From Pantoea sp. Ep11b (GTDB taxonomy: Bacteria > Pseudomonadota > Gammaproteobacteria > Enterobacterales > Enterobacteriaceae), in assembly GCF_040783975.1 (NCBI RefSeq), contig NZ_CP160631.1, positions 372,001 through 436,000 on the forward strand: a stretch of DNA of 64,000 bases. The letters are read 5' to 3'. The position numbers were made by a program, and so were the translations under genes. Shown piece by piece: positions 50,094-60,955 of the stretch; positions within the stretch are counted from its first letter, which is position 1; each line of letters opens with the position of its first letter. The notes under the pieces were generated by a model that made no database searches, was not told the origin of the DNA, and was given only the letters and a program-made list of their open reading frames with translations.

Positions 50094-51335
50094 ATGATCT
50101 CCCCTTCTCCCCAATCTAAGCCGGGCGTGACGCCTGGCAAAGCGATGCTGGCTGCGGTCAGTGGTTATGCCATGGATGGATTTGACCTGCTGATACTCGG
50201 CTTTATGCTGCCGGCTATCAGCGTTTCGCTGGCGCTCAATCCATCACAGGCGGGATCGCTGGTGACCTGGACGCTGATTGGCGCGGTTATCGGTGGCATC
50301 GTCTTTGGCCATCTCAGCGATCGTTTTGGTCGCATCCGTATGCTGACCGTCACGATCCTGGTTTTCTCGATCTTTACCGGCCTGTGCGCAGTCGCGCAGG
50401 GCTACTGGGATCTGCTCGCCTGGCGGACGCTGGCAGGGGTCGGTCTGGGCGGCGAGTTTGGTATCGGCATGGCGCTGATTGCCGAAGCCTGGCCCGTGGA
50501 GAAGCGCAATCGCGCCTCAGCATGGGTCGGCATGGGCTGGCAGCTGGGCGTGCTGATGGCGGCCTTTATCACGCCCCCGCTGCTGGCGCTGATCGGCTGG
50601 CGCGGCATGTTCCTGGTGGGCGTTTTGCCTGCGCTGGTCTCCTTTGCCATCCGCCGTGGCATGGGTGAACCGGAAGCGTATCAGAAGCAGGTTAAGCATG
50701 TGCCGTCGCTCTCGTTTCCGGCGCGCCTGAAGCTGCTGGTGCGTGACCGCGCCACCGCCAAAGCCAGCCTCGGCATTTTTATCCTCTGCTCCGTGCAGAA
50801 CTTTGGCTATTACGGACTGATGATCTGGATGCCGAGCTACCTCTCTTCCAGCTTTGGCTTCAGCCTGACAAAGTCGGGCCTCTGGACCGCCGTGACCGTC
50901 GTCGGCATGACCTTTGGCATCTGGCTGTTTGGCGTGCTGGCCGATCGCTTTGCGCGCTGGAAAATTTTCCTGCTCTATCAGTTTGGCGCGGTAGCGATGG
51001 TGGTGATTTATGCACAGCTCCGTGACCCGACCATGATGCTCTTTACCGGCGCCATCATGGGGATGTTCGTTAACGGCATGATTGGCGGCTACGGTGCGCT
51101 GATTTCCGATACCTTCCCGCCTCAGGTGCGCGCCACCGCGCAAAACGTTCTGTTTAATCTGGGGCGTGGCGTGGGCGGCTTTGGCCCGGTGGTGATCGGT
51201 CTGCTGGCGAGTCAGTTCTCGTTCACCGCAGCCATCACCCTGCTGGCGCTGATTTACCTGCTGGATATTGTGGCGACCCTGTTCCTGCTGCCGAAGAAGC
51301 AGGGGCAGGAAGACACGCTGGGCGCGATTGGCTGA
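50094..51335 (+). CDS. MFS transporter, aromatic-acid/organic-anion proton symporter type
   Basis: A 413-residue inner-membrane protein with 12 predicted helices. The N-terminal GYAMDGFDLLILGFMLPAI and the loop GHLSDRFGRIRML (motif A) are those of the AAHS/MHS group of the major facilitator superfamily, which import aromatic acids, sialic acid, shikimate or other carboxylates with protons. The second motif A copy GVLADRFARWK follows helix 8. It is a single gene between pst and xyl, on its own promoter, with AGAGGTG 6 bases before the ATG. The substrate cannot be read from sequence. I know no ortholog at this place in E. coli. Confidence 0.85.
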   Translation: MISPSPQSKPGVTPGKAMLAAVSGYAMDGFDLLILGFMLPAISVSLALNPSQAGSLVTWTLIGAVIGGIVFGHLSDRFGRIRMLTVTILVFSIFTGLCAVAQGYWDLLAWRTLAGVGLGGEFGIGMALIAEAWPVEKRNRASAWVGMGWQLGVLMAAFITPPLLALIGWRGMFLVGVLPALVSFAIRRGMGEPEAYQKQVKHVPSLSFPARLKLLVRDRATAKASLGIFILCSVQNFGYYGLMIWMPSYLSSSFGFSLTKSGLWTAVTVVGMTFGIWLFGVLADRFARWKIFLLYQFGAVAMVVIYAQLRDPTMMLFTGAIMGMFVNGMIGGYGALISDTFPPQVRATAQNVLFNLGRGVGGFGPVVIGLLASQFSFTAAITLLALIYLLDIVATLFLLPKKQGQEDTLGAIG

Positions 51336-51350
51336 TGCAGTGATGAGAAC

Positions 51351-51375
51351 GCGCCGGAAAACCGCTTTCCGGCGC
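51351..51375. other. Perfect 10-bp inverted repeat between convergent genes
   Basis: GCGCCGGAAA and its complement flank a 5-base loop, between the MFS gene and xylB, which face each other. No T run on either strand. A second imperfect hairpin follows at about 51412-51440. They probably mark transcript ends. Confidence 0.6.
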
Positions 51376-51451
51376 TGCCATCCAGTCGGGCGCTGACAGA
51401 GAGAGCAGACTGCCAGGCTACCGTGCAGGCGGGCCTGGCAGCCCTGTGAGG

Positions 51452-52894
51452 TTAATGCATCAGCGGCAGGAGCTGCTGATAAAGGGCGGCAAAAGTCGCC
51501 CGGCGTGATGCGTAACCGGCCATCCTGGCCGGATCCGGCTGATGGCGCTGCACCCGCGCCGGTGTCGGCACGGTCACGCCGGGATCCAGCGCCTGCTGCG
51601 CCAGCCGTGCCGCACCCAGTGCGGGGCCAACTTCCCCGCCATGACAATAATCGAGCGTCTGACCGCTGATATCCGCCAGCATCTGACGCCACAGCGCACT
51701 GCGCGCGCCGCCGCCGATCAGCATAATGCTCTCAGGCTTAACGCCACACTCATGCACCACGTCGATCCCCTCCGCCAGCGCAAACCCGACTCCTTCCAGC
51801 ACCGCACGAGCCAGCTCCGGCCGCCCGTGCTGGTGGGTGAAGCCGAAGAACGCGCCCCGGGCATTGGGGTTGTTATGCGGGGTACGTTCGCCGGAAAGAT
51901 AGGGCAGAAACCACAGCGACGGCACATCATTGCGCGCGCGCTCAGCTTCAGCCAGCAGTTCAGGCACATCCCGGCAGCCGGTCAGCGTGGCTGCCCAGTC
52001 GAGGCAGGACGCCGCGCTGAGCATTACCGACATCAGGTGCCAGCGCTGCGGTAAGGCGTGACAGAAGCTGTGGACCGCACGCTGTGGGTTACTCAGGTAG
52101 CCGTCACTCACCACGAAATAGACGCCCGAGGTGCCCAGCGACAGCATCGCCTGACCCGGCTCCGTCATGCCGACGCCCACCGCGCCCGCCGCGTTGTCGC
52201 CGCCGCCCGCCGCCAGCGGCACCACCTTCATCTTCCAGCGGGTCGCCAGGTCCGCGTGCAGCGTGCCGGTCTGCGCATTGCCTTCACAGAGCTTCGGCAT
52301 CTGATCGCGGCTGAGATCGCAGGCGCGCAGCATCACGTCGCTCCAGTCACGCTGAGCCACATCCAGCCACATCGTGCCGGCAGCATCGGACATATCGGTA
52401 GCAAAGTCGCCACTCATTCGCCAGCGCAGATAATCTTTGGGCAGCAGGACATGCGCAATCTGACTGAAAATAGCCGGTTCGTTCTGTTGTACCCACAGCA
52501 GCTTGGGCGCCGTGAAGCCGGGCATCATCAGGTTACCGGTGATCGTCCGCGAATCCGGCACTTTCTGCTCCAGCTCACGACACTGCGCCTCACTGCGTCC
52601 ATCATTCCAGAGCATGGCGGGACGCAATACCCGGTTTGCGCTGTCGAGCAGCGTCGCCCCGTGCATCTGCCCGCTCAGCCCAATGGCCTGCACGGCCTGC
52701 AGATCCTGCTGCGCACTCAGCGCCTGCATCGCCACATCCAGCGCCTGCCACCAGCTCTCGGGATCCTGTTCGCTCCACAAGGGCTGCGGACGTGAAACCT
52801 GCAGTGCCGCCGTTTCCGTGGCCACCACGTTGCCCTGTGCATCCATCAGCACCACTTTGACGCCGGAGGTGCCTAAATCGATCCCGATAAACAT
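51452..52894 (-). CDS. xylB: Xylulokinase
   Basis: XylB phosphorylates D-xylulose to xylulose 5-phosphate. The 480-residue product belongs to the FGGY kinases, with the N-terminal phosphate loop GIDLGTSGVK (D6), substrate contacts GQMHG, and the catalytic base D233 in AGGGDNAAGAVG. It is 4 residues shorter than in E. coli. It follows xylA after 17 bases. Confidence 0.98.
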   Translation of the reverse strand: MFIGIDLGTSGVKVVLMDAQGNVVATETAALQVSRPQPLWSEQDPESWWQALDVAMQALSAQQDLQAVQAIGLSGQMHGATLLDSANRVLRPAMLWNDGRSEAQCRELEQKVPDSRTITGNLMMPGFTAPKLLWVQQNEPAIFSQIAHVLLPKDYLRWRMSGDFATDMSDAAGTMWLDVAQRDWSDVMLRACDLSRDQMPKLCEGNAQTGTLHADLATRWKMKVVPLAAGGGDNAAGAVGVGMTEPGQAMLSLGTSGVYFVVSDGYLSNPQRAVHSFCHALPQRWHLMSVMLSAASCLDWAATLTGCRDVPELLAEAERARNDVPSLWFLPYLSGERTPHNNPNARGAFFGFTHQHGRPELARAVLEGVGFALAEGIDVVHECGVKPESIMLIGGGARSALWRQMLADISGQTLDYCHGGEVGPALGAARLAQQALDPGVTVPTPARVQRHQPDPARMAGYASRRATFAALYQQLLPLMH

Positions 52895-52911
52895 GCTCTG
52901 CTCCTGAAGGT

Positions 52912-54234
52912 TTAGAAATCAAACAGATAGTGATTCACCAGATTTTCCAGCTGCTCCTGGCGTCCGCTCTGATGCTGCGGATTAAGCTGCTGCTGCTGAG
53001 CATGCGCCGCCAGCGTCGCCAGTGAAAACTCCCCTTTCAGAATTTGCTGGCCGAACTCACCATTCCAGCCGCTGTAACGCTGCGCCACACGCTTATCCAG
53101 TTCGCCATCGCTGATCATGCGAGCCGCGACCTTCAGCGCCAGCGCCATGGTATCCATCGCGCCAATATGGCCGTAGAAGAGGTCATATTTGTCCGTGCTC
53201 TGACGGCGCACTTTGGCATCAAAGTTTAAGCCACCGGTGGTAAAGCCGCCCGCCTTGAGGATTTCGTACATCACCAGCGCATTCTCTTCCACGCTGACCG
53301 GGAACTGGTCGGTATCCCAGCCGCACTGCGCGTCGCCACGGTTGGCATCCACCGAACCAAAAATACCCAGCGCAATCGCAGTCGCAATTTCATGATGGAA
53401 AGAGTGACCGGCCAGGGTGGCATGATTCGCCTCAACGTTGACCTTGATCTCTTTCTCCAGCCCGAACTGTTTCAGGAAGCCATAGACGGTAGCGACATCG
53501 TAGTCATACTGATGCTTGGTCGGCTCCTGCGGTTTTGGCTCAATCAGCAGCGTTCCCTGGAAGCCCGTTTTATGTTTGTGCTCCACCACCATCTGCATAA
53601 AGCGGCCAATCTGCTCACGCTCCTGACGCAGATCGGTATTCAGCAGGGTTTCATACCCTTCACGACCGCCCCACAACACATAGTTTTCGCCACCCAGCGT
53701 TTTGGTGGCCTGCATGGCGCTGCAGACCTGGGTGGCGGCCCAGGCAAAGACCTCTGGATCGGGATTGGTGGCGGCCCCGGCGCCGTAGCGCGGATGGGTA
53801 AAGCAGTTTGCCGTACCCCACAGCAGTTTCACGCCGGTCTCCTGCTGTTTTTCCAGCAGTTTATCGGTCATCGCGGCCAGGTTCTCTTTGTAGCTGCGCA
53901 GCGAATCCCCTTCCGGCGAAACGTCAACATCGTGGAAGCAGTACCAGGGGACATTCAGCTTATAAAAAAACTCAAAAGCGACATCGGCTTTGAGTTTTGC
54001 CTGCTGCAGTGCATCGCCGCTTTTGTGCCAGGGGCGATCAAAGGCACCGACGCCAAACATATCCGCGCCGTTCCAGCAGAAGGTGTGCCAGTAACAGGCG
54101 GCAAAGCGCAGGTGCTCCGCCATGGTCTTACCGAGGATCAGCTCGTCGGGATTGTAGTGACGGAAAGCGAGAGGATGAGTCGACTGGGTGCCTTCATAAC
54201 GAACCCGATCGATCTGATCGAAATAAGCGTGCAT
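52912..54234 (-). CDS. xylA: Xylose isomerase
   Basis: XylA converts D-xylose to D-xylulose. The 440-residue product (E. coli length) has the active-site pair H101 and D104 in [13 protein letters not shown] and the metal ligands in [18 protein letters not shown] and the later DANRGD and FDAK motifs. It heads the xylAB transcript and is divergent from xylF. Confidence 0.99.
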   Translation of the reverse strand: MHAYFDQIDRVRYEGTQSTHPLAFRHYNPDELILGKTMAEHLRFAACYWHTFCWNGADMFGVGAFDRPWHKSGDALQQAKLKADVAFEFFYKLNVPWYCFHDVDVSPEGDSLRSYKENLAAMTDKLLEKQQETGVKLLWGTANCFTHPRYGAGAATNPDPEVFAWAATQVCSAMQATKTLGGENYVLWGGREGYETLLNTDLRQEREQIGRFMQMVVEHKHKTGFQGTLLIEPKPQEPTKHQYDYDVATVYGFLKQFGLEKEIKVNVEANHATLAGHSFHHEIATAIALGIFGSVDANRGDAQCGWDTDQFPVSVEENALVMYEILKAGGFTTGGLNFDAKVRRQSTDKYDLFYGHIGAMDTMALALKVAARMISDGELDKRVAQRYSGWNGEFGQQILKGEFSLATLAAHAQQQQLNPQHQSGRQEQLENLVNHYLFDF

Positions 54235-54577
54235 GGTTTGCTCCTTAGCATCAGTACCCGAATGGTCTGCGTTGAAGCCCTATTTGACAGAGGCGACTGT
54301 CCCGGCTCAATTACGATATTTCACTCCGGGTTTCAGATAATTATTATTTGTGCGCTGAGTCGCAAATTATCCTTCTCTGATAACCGGGTTTTTAGATTTC
54401 TCACCTGTCCGAAAAAGGTGAAACCTCGATCGCGCTCATAAAAAAAGAAATAAACCAAAAAACGTAATAGCCGGATAAAAATCAGTAATTGCTGTAACCG
54501 GAAAAGAAGGGCAACAATTCATCCGCCTGGTTTATCGGCCTGAAACGACAATAGCCTCAACCTACAGGATAACCCTA
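54235..54577. promoter_or_regulatory. Divergent xylA/xylF control region with XylR operators
   Basis: This 343-base gene-free stretch lies between the divergent xylA and xylF starts. An A-rich block at about 54440-54497 (TAAAAAAAGAAATAAACC, then CGTAAT and GATAAAAATCAGTAATTG) closely matches the E. coli XylR/CRP control region as I recall it. XylR, an AraC-type activator, binds direct repeats there and turns on both transcripts with xylose. I could not place the -10/-35 boxes with confidence. Confidence 0.8.
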
Positions 54578-55570
54578 ATGAAGATGAAACATGCACTGTT
54601 AGCCGCCTGCGCGGCGCTGGCGCTGTTCAGCCAGACCAGCGTGGCAAAAGAAGTGAAGATCGGCATGGCGATTGATGATTTGCGACTCGAACGCTGGCAG
54701 AAGGATCGTGACATTTTCGTGAAACAGGCTGAAACGCTGGGCGCTAAAGTGTTTGTTCAGTCAGCCAACGGTAATGAAGAGACCCAGATGTCGCAGATTG
54801 AAAATATGATCAACCGCGGTGTCGATGTGCTGGTCATTATTCCCTATAACGGTCAGGTATTGAGTAACGTTGTCGCCGAAGCGAAACGGGAAGGCATTAA
54901 AGTTCTGGCCTATGACCGGATGATAAATAACGCCGATATCGACTTCTATATCTCTTTCGATAATGAAAAAGTGGGTGAGCTGCAGGCTGAAAGCATTGTG
55001 AAACAGGTGCCTCAGGGCAACTATTTTCTGATGGGTGGTTCACCGGTGGATAATAACGCCCGTCTGTTTCGTGCCGGACAGATGAAAGTGTTAAAACCTT
55101 ATATTGATAAAGGCGCAATTAAAATTGTCGGCGATCAGTGGGTCGATGCCTGGCTGCCGGAAAATGCCCTGAAAATCATGGAAAACGCCCTGACCGCTAA
55201 CGGAAACCATATCGATGCGGTGGTGGCTTCTAACGATGCCACCGCTGGCGGTGCAATTCAGGCGCTGAGTGCGCAGGGGCTGGCAGGAAAAGTGGCGATT
55301 TCCGGTCAGGATGCGGATCTTGCGGCGATTAAGCGCATCAAAGCGGGCACTCAGACCATGACGGTTTACAAACCGATTACCGAGCTGGCTACCGAAGCGG
55401 CGAAAATCGCCGTCGAGCTGGGCGACGGTAAAACACCTGCCAGCAACAGCAAGCTGAATAATGGCCTCAAAGATGTGCCGTCACGGCTGCTGAAGCCGAT
55501 CCCGGTTAATAAAGACAATATCGAAAGCACCGTGGTGAAAGACGGCTTCCACAAACAGAGCGAACTCTGA
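54578..55570 (+). CDS. xylF: D-xylose ABC transporter periplasmic binding protein
   Basis: XylF binds xylose in the periplasm. The 330-residue product (E. coli length) has a signal peptide (about 1-23, cleaved after SVA) and mature motifs [19 protein letters not shown] and [18 protein letters not shown], typical of the family. First gene of xylFGH. Confidence 0.98.
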   Translation: MKMKHALLAACAALALFSQTSVAKEVKIGMAIDDLRLERWQKDRDIFVKQAETLGAKVFVQSANGNEETQMSQIENMINRGVDVLVIIPYNGQVLSNVVAEAKREGIKVLAYDRMINNADIDFYISFDNEKVGELQAESIVKQVPQGNYFLMGGSPVDNNARLFRAGQMKVLKPYIDKGAIKIVGDQWVDAWLPENALKIMENALTANGNHIDAVVASNDATAGGAIQALSAQGLAGKVAISGQDADLAAIKRIKAGTQTMTVYKPITELATEAAKIAVELGDGKTPASNSKLNNGLKDVPSRLLKPIPVNKDNIESTVVKDGFHKQSEL

Positions 55571-55598
55571 CCGCGCAGAGCGTGAGGGAGGACCATCT

Positions 55599-57119
55599 AT
55601 GCTGCTGGAAATGAAAAACATCACCAAGCGTTTCGGGGCCGTAAAGGCGCTGAATGACATCAGCCTGCAGCTGGAGGCGGGCGAGGTGATGTCGCTGTGC
55701 GGGGAGAATGGTTCAGGAAAATCGACGCTGATGAAGATCCTGTGCGGACTCTATCCGCACGGCGATTTTGAGGGGCAGATTCACTTCTCTGGCGACGAAA
55801 TTCAGGCGCAGACCATTCGCGATACCGAGCGTAAGGGCATCGTGATTATTCATCAGGAGCTGGCGCTGGTGCGGCAGCTGACGGTGATGGAGAACATCTT
55901 CCTGGGGGCCGAACTCAGTCGTTTCGGCATGGTGGATGACGAAACCATGACGCTGCGCTGTCAGCAACTACTGGCGCGGGTCGGGCTGAATGTCTCACCC
56001 GCCACCCGGGTCGGTGAGTTAGGCCTGGGCCAGCAGCAACTGGTGGAGATCGCCCGCGCGCTGAACAAGCAGGTCCGGCTGCTGATTCTCGATGAGCCGA
56101 CCTCCTCCCTGACGGAGCAGGAGACGGATGTGCTGCTCGGCATCATCCGTAACCTGCGCGAACACGGCATCGCCTGCATCTACATCTCCCACAAGCTGAA
56201 TGAGGTAAAGGCGATCTCCGACGTCATCTGCGTGATCCGCGACGGCCAGCATATCGCCACCCGACCGGCGGCGGGCCTGAGCGAAGATGACATCATCACG
56301 ATGATGGTCGGCCGTGAGCTGACCACCCTCTATCCCCATTCGCCGCATCAGATTGGCGAACAGATACTGAAAGTCGAAAACCTCACCGCCTGGCATCCGG
56401 TCAATCGCCATATCCGGCGCGTCAACAATGTCTCGTTCACGCTCAGGCGCGGTGAAATCCTCGGCCTCGCCGGGCTGATGGGCGCGGGCAGGACCGAAAC
56501 GGTGCAGTGTCTGTCTGGCGTCTGGCCAGGGCGCTGGCAGGGCGATATCTGGATCAATGGCCGTCAGGTGAACATCACTGATTGCCGCGCCGCCATTGTG
56601 CACGGCATCGCGATGGTGCCGGAAGATCGCAAAAAAGATGGCATCGTGCCACTGATGGCGGTGGGCAAAAATATCACCCTGGCGGCGCTGGATCAGTTCA
56701 GTCACCGGCTCTCCACGCTGAATGAAGCGCAGGAGCAGCAGGCGATTAACGAGGCCATCAGGCGGCTGCGGGTAAAAACCTCCTCTTCAGAACTGCCGAT
56801 TGGCCGGCTAAGCGGAGGCAATCAGCAGAAAGCGATTCTGGCGAAGTGTCTGCTGCTGAATCCGCAAATCCTGATCCTCGATGAACCTACACGCGGCATT
56901 GACGTGGGCGCGCGTCAGGAGATCTATCTGCTGATTAATGCGCTGGTTCAGCAGGGTATCGCGGTGATTGTGATTTCTTCTGAACTGCCGGAAGTGCTGG
57001 GTCTGAGCGACCGGATTCTGGTGATGCATGAAGGGCAGATCAAAGCCGATCTGATTAACGACAATCTGACTCAGGAGCAGGTGATGGAAGCCGCCCTGCG
57101 GAGTGAACATTATGCTTAA
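55599..57119 (+). CDS. xylG: D-xylose ABC transporter ATP-binding protein
   Basis: XylG energises xylose import. The 506-residue tandem ATPase has Walker [10 protein letters not shown] in the first half with Walker [12 protein letters not shown], and the degenerate GLMGAGRTE plus the intact LSGGNQQKA and LILDEPTRG motifs in the second half, as in rbsA. It follows xylF after 28 bases. Confidence 0.98.
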   Translation: MLLEMKNITKRFGAVKALNDISLQLEAGEVMSLCGENGSGKSTLMKILCGLYPHGDFEGQIHFSGDEIQAQTIRDTERKGIVIIHQELALVRQLTVMENIFLGAELSRFGMVDDETMTLRCQQLLARVGLNVSPATRVGELGLGQQQLVEIARALNKQVRLLILDEPTSSLTEQETDVLLGIIRNLREHGIACIYISHKLNEVKAISDVICVIRDGQHIATRPAAGLSEDDIITMMVGRELTTLYPHSPHQIGEQILKVENLTAWHPVNRHIRRVNNVSFTLRRGEILGLAGLMGAGRTETVQCLSGVWPGRWQGDIWINGRQVNITDCRAAIVHGIAMVPEDRKKDGIVPLMAVGKNITLAALDQFSHRLSTLNEAQEQQAINEAIRRLRVKTSSSELPIGRLSGGNQQKAILAKCLLLNPQILILDEPTRGIDVGARQEIYLLINALVQQGIAVIVISSELPEVLGLSDRILVMHEGQIKADLINDNLTQEQVMEAALRSEHYA

Positions 57120-58296
57120 AAGTGAAAGTACCCCAGGTCGCCTCTCCGGTACGCCGGGCAAGCCGTCACCGGGCCGATTCACGCTGCCCAATCTGCAGGT
57201 TCTGGTGATGCTGGGCGCGATCGTGCTGATTGCGCTGTTCTTTACCTGGACCACCGATGGCGCCTGGCTCAGCGCGCGTAACGTCTCTAACCTGCTGCGT
57301 CAGACCGCCATCACCGGCATTCTGGCGGTCGGCATGGTCTTTGTGATTATCTCAGCCGAGATCGATCTCTCCGTGGGTTCGATGATGGGGCTGCTGGGCG
57401 GCGCGGCGGCCATTTTTGACGTCTGGCTCGGCTGGCCGCTGCCCCTGACCATCGTGGTGACGCTGGTGATGGGGCTGCTGCTGGGCACCTGGAATGGCTG
57501 GTGGGTGGCCTACCGCAAGGTGCCCTCGTTTATCGTGACGCTGGCGGGGATGCTCGCCTTCCGTGGTGTGCTGGTCGGCATCACCGATGGCACCACCGTG
57601 GCGCCCATCACGCCGGGCATGTCGCAGATCGGTCAGAGCTATCTGCCAGGCGGCGTCGGTTTCGGCTTTGGCATCGCCGGTCTGGCGCTGTTTATGCTCT
57701 GGCAGTGGCGGCTGCGGCTGCGTCGTCAGCAGCTCGGGCTGCCACAGGGTGCAGCCAGCGGCACCGTGGGACGTCAGGCGATCACCGCCATCCTGGTGCT
57801 GGGTGCTATCTGGCTGCTCAATGACTATCGCGGCGTGCCTACGCCGGTGTTACTGCTGGCCGTGCTGCTGCTGGCGGGCATGTTTATGGCAACCCGTACC
57901 GCCTTTGGCCGTCGCATCTACGCCATCGGCGGCAACATCGACGCCGCGCGCCTGTCGGGCATTAACGTCGCGCGTACCAAGCTGGCGGTGTTTGCCATTA
58001 ATGGGGTGATGGTGGCGATTGCCGGGCTGATCCTCAGTTCGCGACTGGGCGCTGGCTCACCCTCGGCGGGGAACATCGCCGAACTGGATGCTATCGCCGC
58101 CTGCGTCATCGGCGGCACCAGCCTGGCGGGTGGGGTCGGATCGGTGGCGGGGGCCGTTATGGGGGCTTTTATTATGGCCTCGCTCGACAATGGCATGAGC
58201 ATGATGGATGTGCCGACCTTCTGGCAGTACATCGTAAAGGGCGCGATCCTGCTGCTGGCGGTGTGGATGGATACCGCCACGCGACGTCGGGTGTAA
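57112..58296 (+). CDS. xylH: D-xylose ABC transporter permease
   Basis: XylH is the membrane subunit. I chose the ATG at 57112 (394 residues, E. coli has 393), with GCGGAG 8 bases upstream; an in-frame GTG at 57103 is the alternative. The start overlaps the xylG stop by 8 bases. About ten helices are predicted, with the family signatures [18 protein letters not shown] and [20 protein letters not shown]. Confidence 0.97.
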   Translation: MLKSESTPGRLSGTPGKPSPGRFTLPNLQVLVMLGAIVLIALFFTWTTDGAWLSARNVSNLLRQTAITGILAVGMVFVIISAEIDLSVGSMMGLLGGAAAIFDVWLGWPLPLTIVVTLVMGLLLGTWNGWWVAYRKVPSFIVTLAGMLAFRGVLVGITDGTTVAPITPGMSQIGQSYLPGGVGFGFGIAGLALFMLWQWRLRLRRQQLGLPQGAASGTVGRQAITAILVLGAIWLLNDYRGVPTPVLLLAVLLLAGMFMATRTAFGRRIYAIGGNIDAARLSGINVARTKLAVFAINGVMVAIAGLILSSRLGAGSPSAGNIAELDAIAACVIGGTSLAGGVGSVAGAVMGAFIMASLDNGMSMMDVPTFWQYIVKGAILLLAVWMDTATRRRV

Positions 58297-58389
58297 TCGC
58301 GCGGGCGATCACATTGTGGCGCAAACAATTTTTTTGCCCCTTTCAGGCGTGTTATGCAATGCGCTGAGGATTTAAGGGAACGCGCCACC

Positions 58390-59568
58390 ATGCATGATAA
58401 ACGTTATCGCATTACGCTGCTGTTTAATGCCAACAAGGTGTATGACCGTCAGGTTGTTGAGGGCGTCGGGGAGTATCTGCAGGCGTCTCAGACTGACTGG
58501 GATATCTTCATCGAAGAAGATTTTCGCTGTCGCATCGACAACATCCGCGAGTGGCTGGGCGATGGGGTGATCGCTGACTATGACGATCGCTCCATCGAAA
58601 CCCTGCTGTCGAACGTCTCTGTTCCGATCGTCGGCGTCGGCGGCTCTTACCATCGCCAGGAAGATTATCCGCCGGTGCACTATATCGCCACAGACAACGC
58701 CGCGCTGGTCGAAAAAGCCTTTCTGCATCTGAAAGAGAAGGGGATTAACCGCTTCGCCTTCTACGGTTTGCCCGTCTCCAGCGGCAAGCGCTGGGCGCAG
58801 GAGCGGGAACAGGCGTTCCGTAAACTGGTGGGACGCGAGCGCTATCAGGGTGTGGTTTATCAGGGGATGGAAACCGCGCCGGATAACTGGCAGCACGCCC
58901 AGAACCGGCTGGCAGACTGGCTGCAGACGCTGCCGCCGCAGACCGGCATCATCGCCGTGACGGACGCGCGGGCGCGTCATCTGCTGCAGGCGTGTGAGCA
59001 TCTGAAGATTCCGGTGCCGGAGAAGCTTACGGTGATCGGGATCGATAATGAGGAGCTGACCCGCTATCTGTCGCGGGTGGCGCTCTCTTCGGTCGCGCAG
59101 GGCTCGCGACAGATGGGCTATCAGGCGGCCAAACTGCTGCACCGGCTGCTGGATAAACAGCCGCTGCCGCTTCAGCGCATTCTGGTGCCGCCGGTGAAGG
59201 TCATCGCCCGGCGCTCAACGGACTTCCGCTCGCTGCGCGATCCGGCGGTGATTCAGGCGATGCACTATATCCGCTTCAACGCCTGCAAGGGGATTAAAGT
59301 GGAGCAGGTGCTGGATGCCGTCGGGCTGTCGCGTTCCAACCTGGAGAAGCGTTTTCGGGATGAAACCGGCGACACCATTCATGCGATGATCCACCGCGAA
59401 AAACTGGAAAAAGCGCGCGAACTGCTGGCTTCTTCCTCACTCAATATCAATGAGATCTCGCAGATGTGCGGCTATCCTTCACTGCAGTATTTCTACTCGG
59501 TGTTCCGCAAAAGCTACGACACCACGCCGAAAGAGTACCGCCAGCATCACGGGGAGAATGTGCTGTAG
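58390..59568 (+). CDS. xylR: Xylose operon activator XylR (AraC family)
   Basis: XylR senses D-xylose and activates xylAB and xylFGH. The product has 392 residues from the ATG at 58390, exactly the E. coli length; the open frame back to 58354 is out of family. The N-terminal LacI-like xylose-binding domain (RITLLFNANKVYDRQVVEGV) is followed by a C-terminal AraC DNA-binding domain (about 285-385) with CKGIKVEQVLDAVGLSRSNL and GYPSLQYFYSVFRKSYDTTP. The 93-base gap after xylH should hold its own promoter. Confidence 0.98.
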   Translation: MHDKRYRITLLFNANKVYDRQVVEGVGEYLQASQTDWDIFIEEDFRCRIDNIREWLGDGVIADYDDRSIETLLSNVSVPIVGVGGSYHRQEDYPPVHYIATDNAALVEKAFLHLKEKGINRFAFYGLPVSSGKRWAQEREQAFRKLVGRERYQGVVYQGMETAPDNWQHAQNRLADWLQTLPPQTGIIAVTDARARHLLQACEHLKIPVPEKLTVIGIDNEELTRYLSRVALSSVAQGSRQMGYQAAKLLHRLLDKQPLPLQRILVPPVKVIARRSTDFRSLRDPAVIQAMHYIRFNACKGIKVEQVLDAVGLSRSNLEKRFRDETGDTIHAMIHREKLEKARELLASSSLNINEISQMCGYPSLQYFYSVFRKSYDTTPKEYRQHHGENVL

Positions 59569-59620
59569 CAGAGCGCGCCGGGTGTGAAGCGAGGCCTGTA
59601 AATCGGTGCGGCCCGCGCCA

Positions 59621-60754
59621 CTAGATCAGCCGCTGCTCACTCTCCTCGATCACCGCCAGCGCCAGGCCGTTGGCCGGATCTATCCGGTTTTCGGGAAAGT
59701 GCAGCTGCGTGTGGGAAGCGGTAAAGGCCAGCGTGTTGCTCTGGGCCGTTTTGCGCACCGCCTGACAGAATGTCTCACTGACGTTCCACGGGCAATCGAT
59801 GATGATGGTGGCCGGGTTGAGCAGCAGCATGATCTGACCCAGCGCGGCACCCAGAAAGCCGCCAGCCTGCGTCATCACCTCATCCACTACCCGCGTCGCA
59901 CTGTCCCGGCTCTGCCAGCTCAGGCCTGGCTGGCGCTGCGCCAGCTGCTGATTGACGGCAGGTTTGCTGATCAGCGTTTCCAGACAGCCGCGGCGACCGC
60001 AGCTGCAACGCGGTCCGCCGGGCTGAACGATCAGATGTCCCGCCTCTCCGGCGGTCCAGCTGTGCCCGGTAAAGACGTCCCCGTGCTGGATCAGTGCACC
60101 GCCAATCCCTTCAGACACGCGCAGATAGAAGTGGCCGCTCTCTGTGGGTAATCCACACTGCTCCACCGCCAGCAGCGCCGCCGCTTTGACATTGTTCATA
60201 ATGCGAATGGGCAGCTGAATCTGCCTGCGCAGCGAGGTCAGCAGGTCAACATCCTGCCATTCCAGCGGCAACGAGATATGCATCCAGCCGCGCCGGGGAT
60301 CGACGATGCCCGGAAAGCCCAGGCCAATGCCGAGCAGATGGGGGTAACGCTCGGTGAGCTGGCGGCAGAGCGTGGCCAGCTCGGCCAGTAACCGGTTCGG
60401 GTTACTGGTGTCGGTTCGCAGCGTCTGTTCAGCCAGTACCTGAGAAAAGTAGTCACAGACCCGCCAGTGGATGACGTTGCGTTCCACCATCACGCCTGCG
60501 CTCTGCAGTTTTTCCGGCCGCAGCCGGATGCCGATCTTGGGCCGCCCGGCGGCCGCCACGCTGACCGGCCCCAGCTCCTCTATCAGCGCCTGCTCCAGCA
60601 GATCGTCAATGATTAACGACACGGTATTCTTGCTGAGCGCCAGCGCCTCCGCCAGCTCCTGACGCGACGTGACTCGCTGTTTACGCAACCGGGCCATCAC
60701 GCGTTTCTGATTATTCAGTCGCAGTAGTGCAGGGCCTTTGCCGTTCGTTTTCAT
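59621..60754 (-). CDS. ROK-family transcriptional regulator
   Basis: A 377-residue protein from the ATG at 60754 (with GGTGA upstream); a start at 60784 would add 10 residues. The N-terminal winged helix (about 10-75, SRQELAEALALSKNTVSLII) is followed by a ROK/sugar-kinase-like domain with the zinc motif CSCGRRGCLE and the sugar-binding EAGH. NagC and Mlc of E. coli, and XylR of Bacillus, are in this family. It is convergent with the AraC-type xylR, so a pentose-related role is possible, but the true effector and targets are unknown. The kinase ATP motif is not evident, which fits a regulator. Confidence 0.85.
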   Translation of the reverse strand: MKTNGKGPALLRLNNQKRVMARLRKQRVTSRQELAEALALSKNTVSLIIDDLLEQALIEELGPVSVAAAGRPKIGIRLRPEKLQSAGVMVERNVIHWRVCDYFSQVLAEQTLRTDTSNPNRLLAELATLCRQLTERYPHLLGIGLGFPGIVDPRRGWMHISLPLEWQDVDLLTSLRRQIQLPIRIMNNVKAAALLAVEQCGLPTESGHFYLRVSEGIGGALIQHGDVFTGHSWTAGEAGHLIVQPGGPRCSCGRRGCLETLISKPAVNQQLAQRQPGLSWQSRDSATRVVDEVMTQAGGFLGAALGQIMLLLNPATIIIDCPWNVSETFCQAVRKTAQSNTLAFTASHTQLHFPENRIDPANGLALAVIEESEQRLI

Positions 60755-60955
60755 CACGGGTTCACCCAACAGAGGAGTAAACATTGAGTTTATCAGCCCC
60801 TGCGCGTTCTATACCCCACACTTTTGCGGCCTGTTTCACACAACAGAAGCGCCCCTGGCCGGGAGCGTGACCGCGATCGGATTGCCGGGTCAGCCTGCGG
60901 TTCCGGCAGATCCGGCACGCGGTCGCCGCAAGCCAGCCGCGTTATCCGGCGGGGA

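Noticed and set aside
50517..51692. 391-codon open frame antisense to the MFS gene and into xylB
   Set aside because: It overlaps two well-supported genes, is very rich in R, Q, H and G, and has no family similarity.
53392..54441. 349-codon open frame antisense to xylA and into the control region
   Set aside because: A shadow of xylA; it also runs across the xyl operator region.
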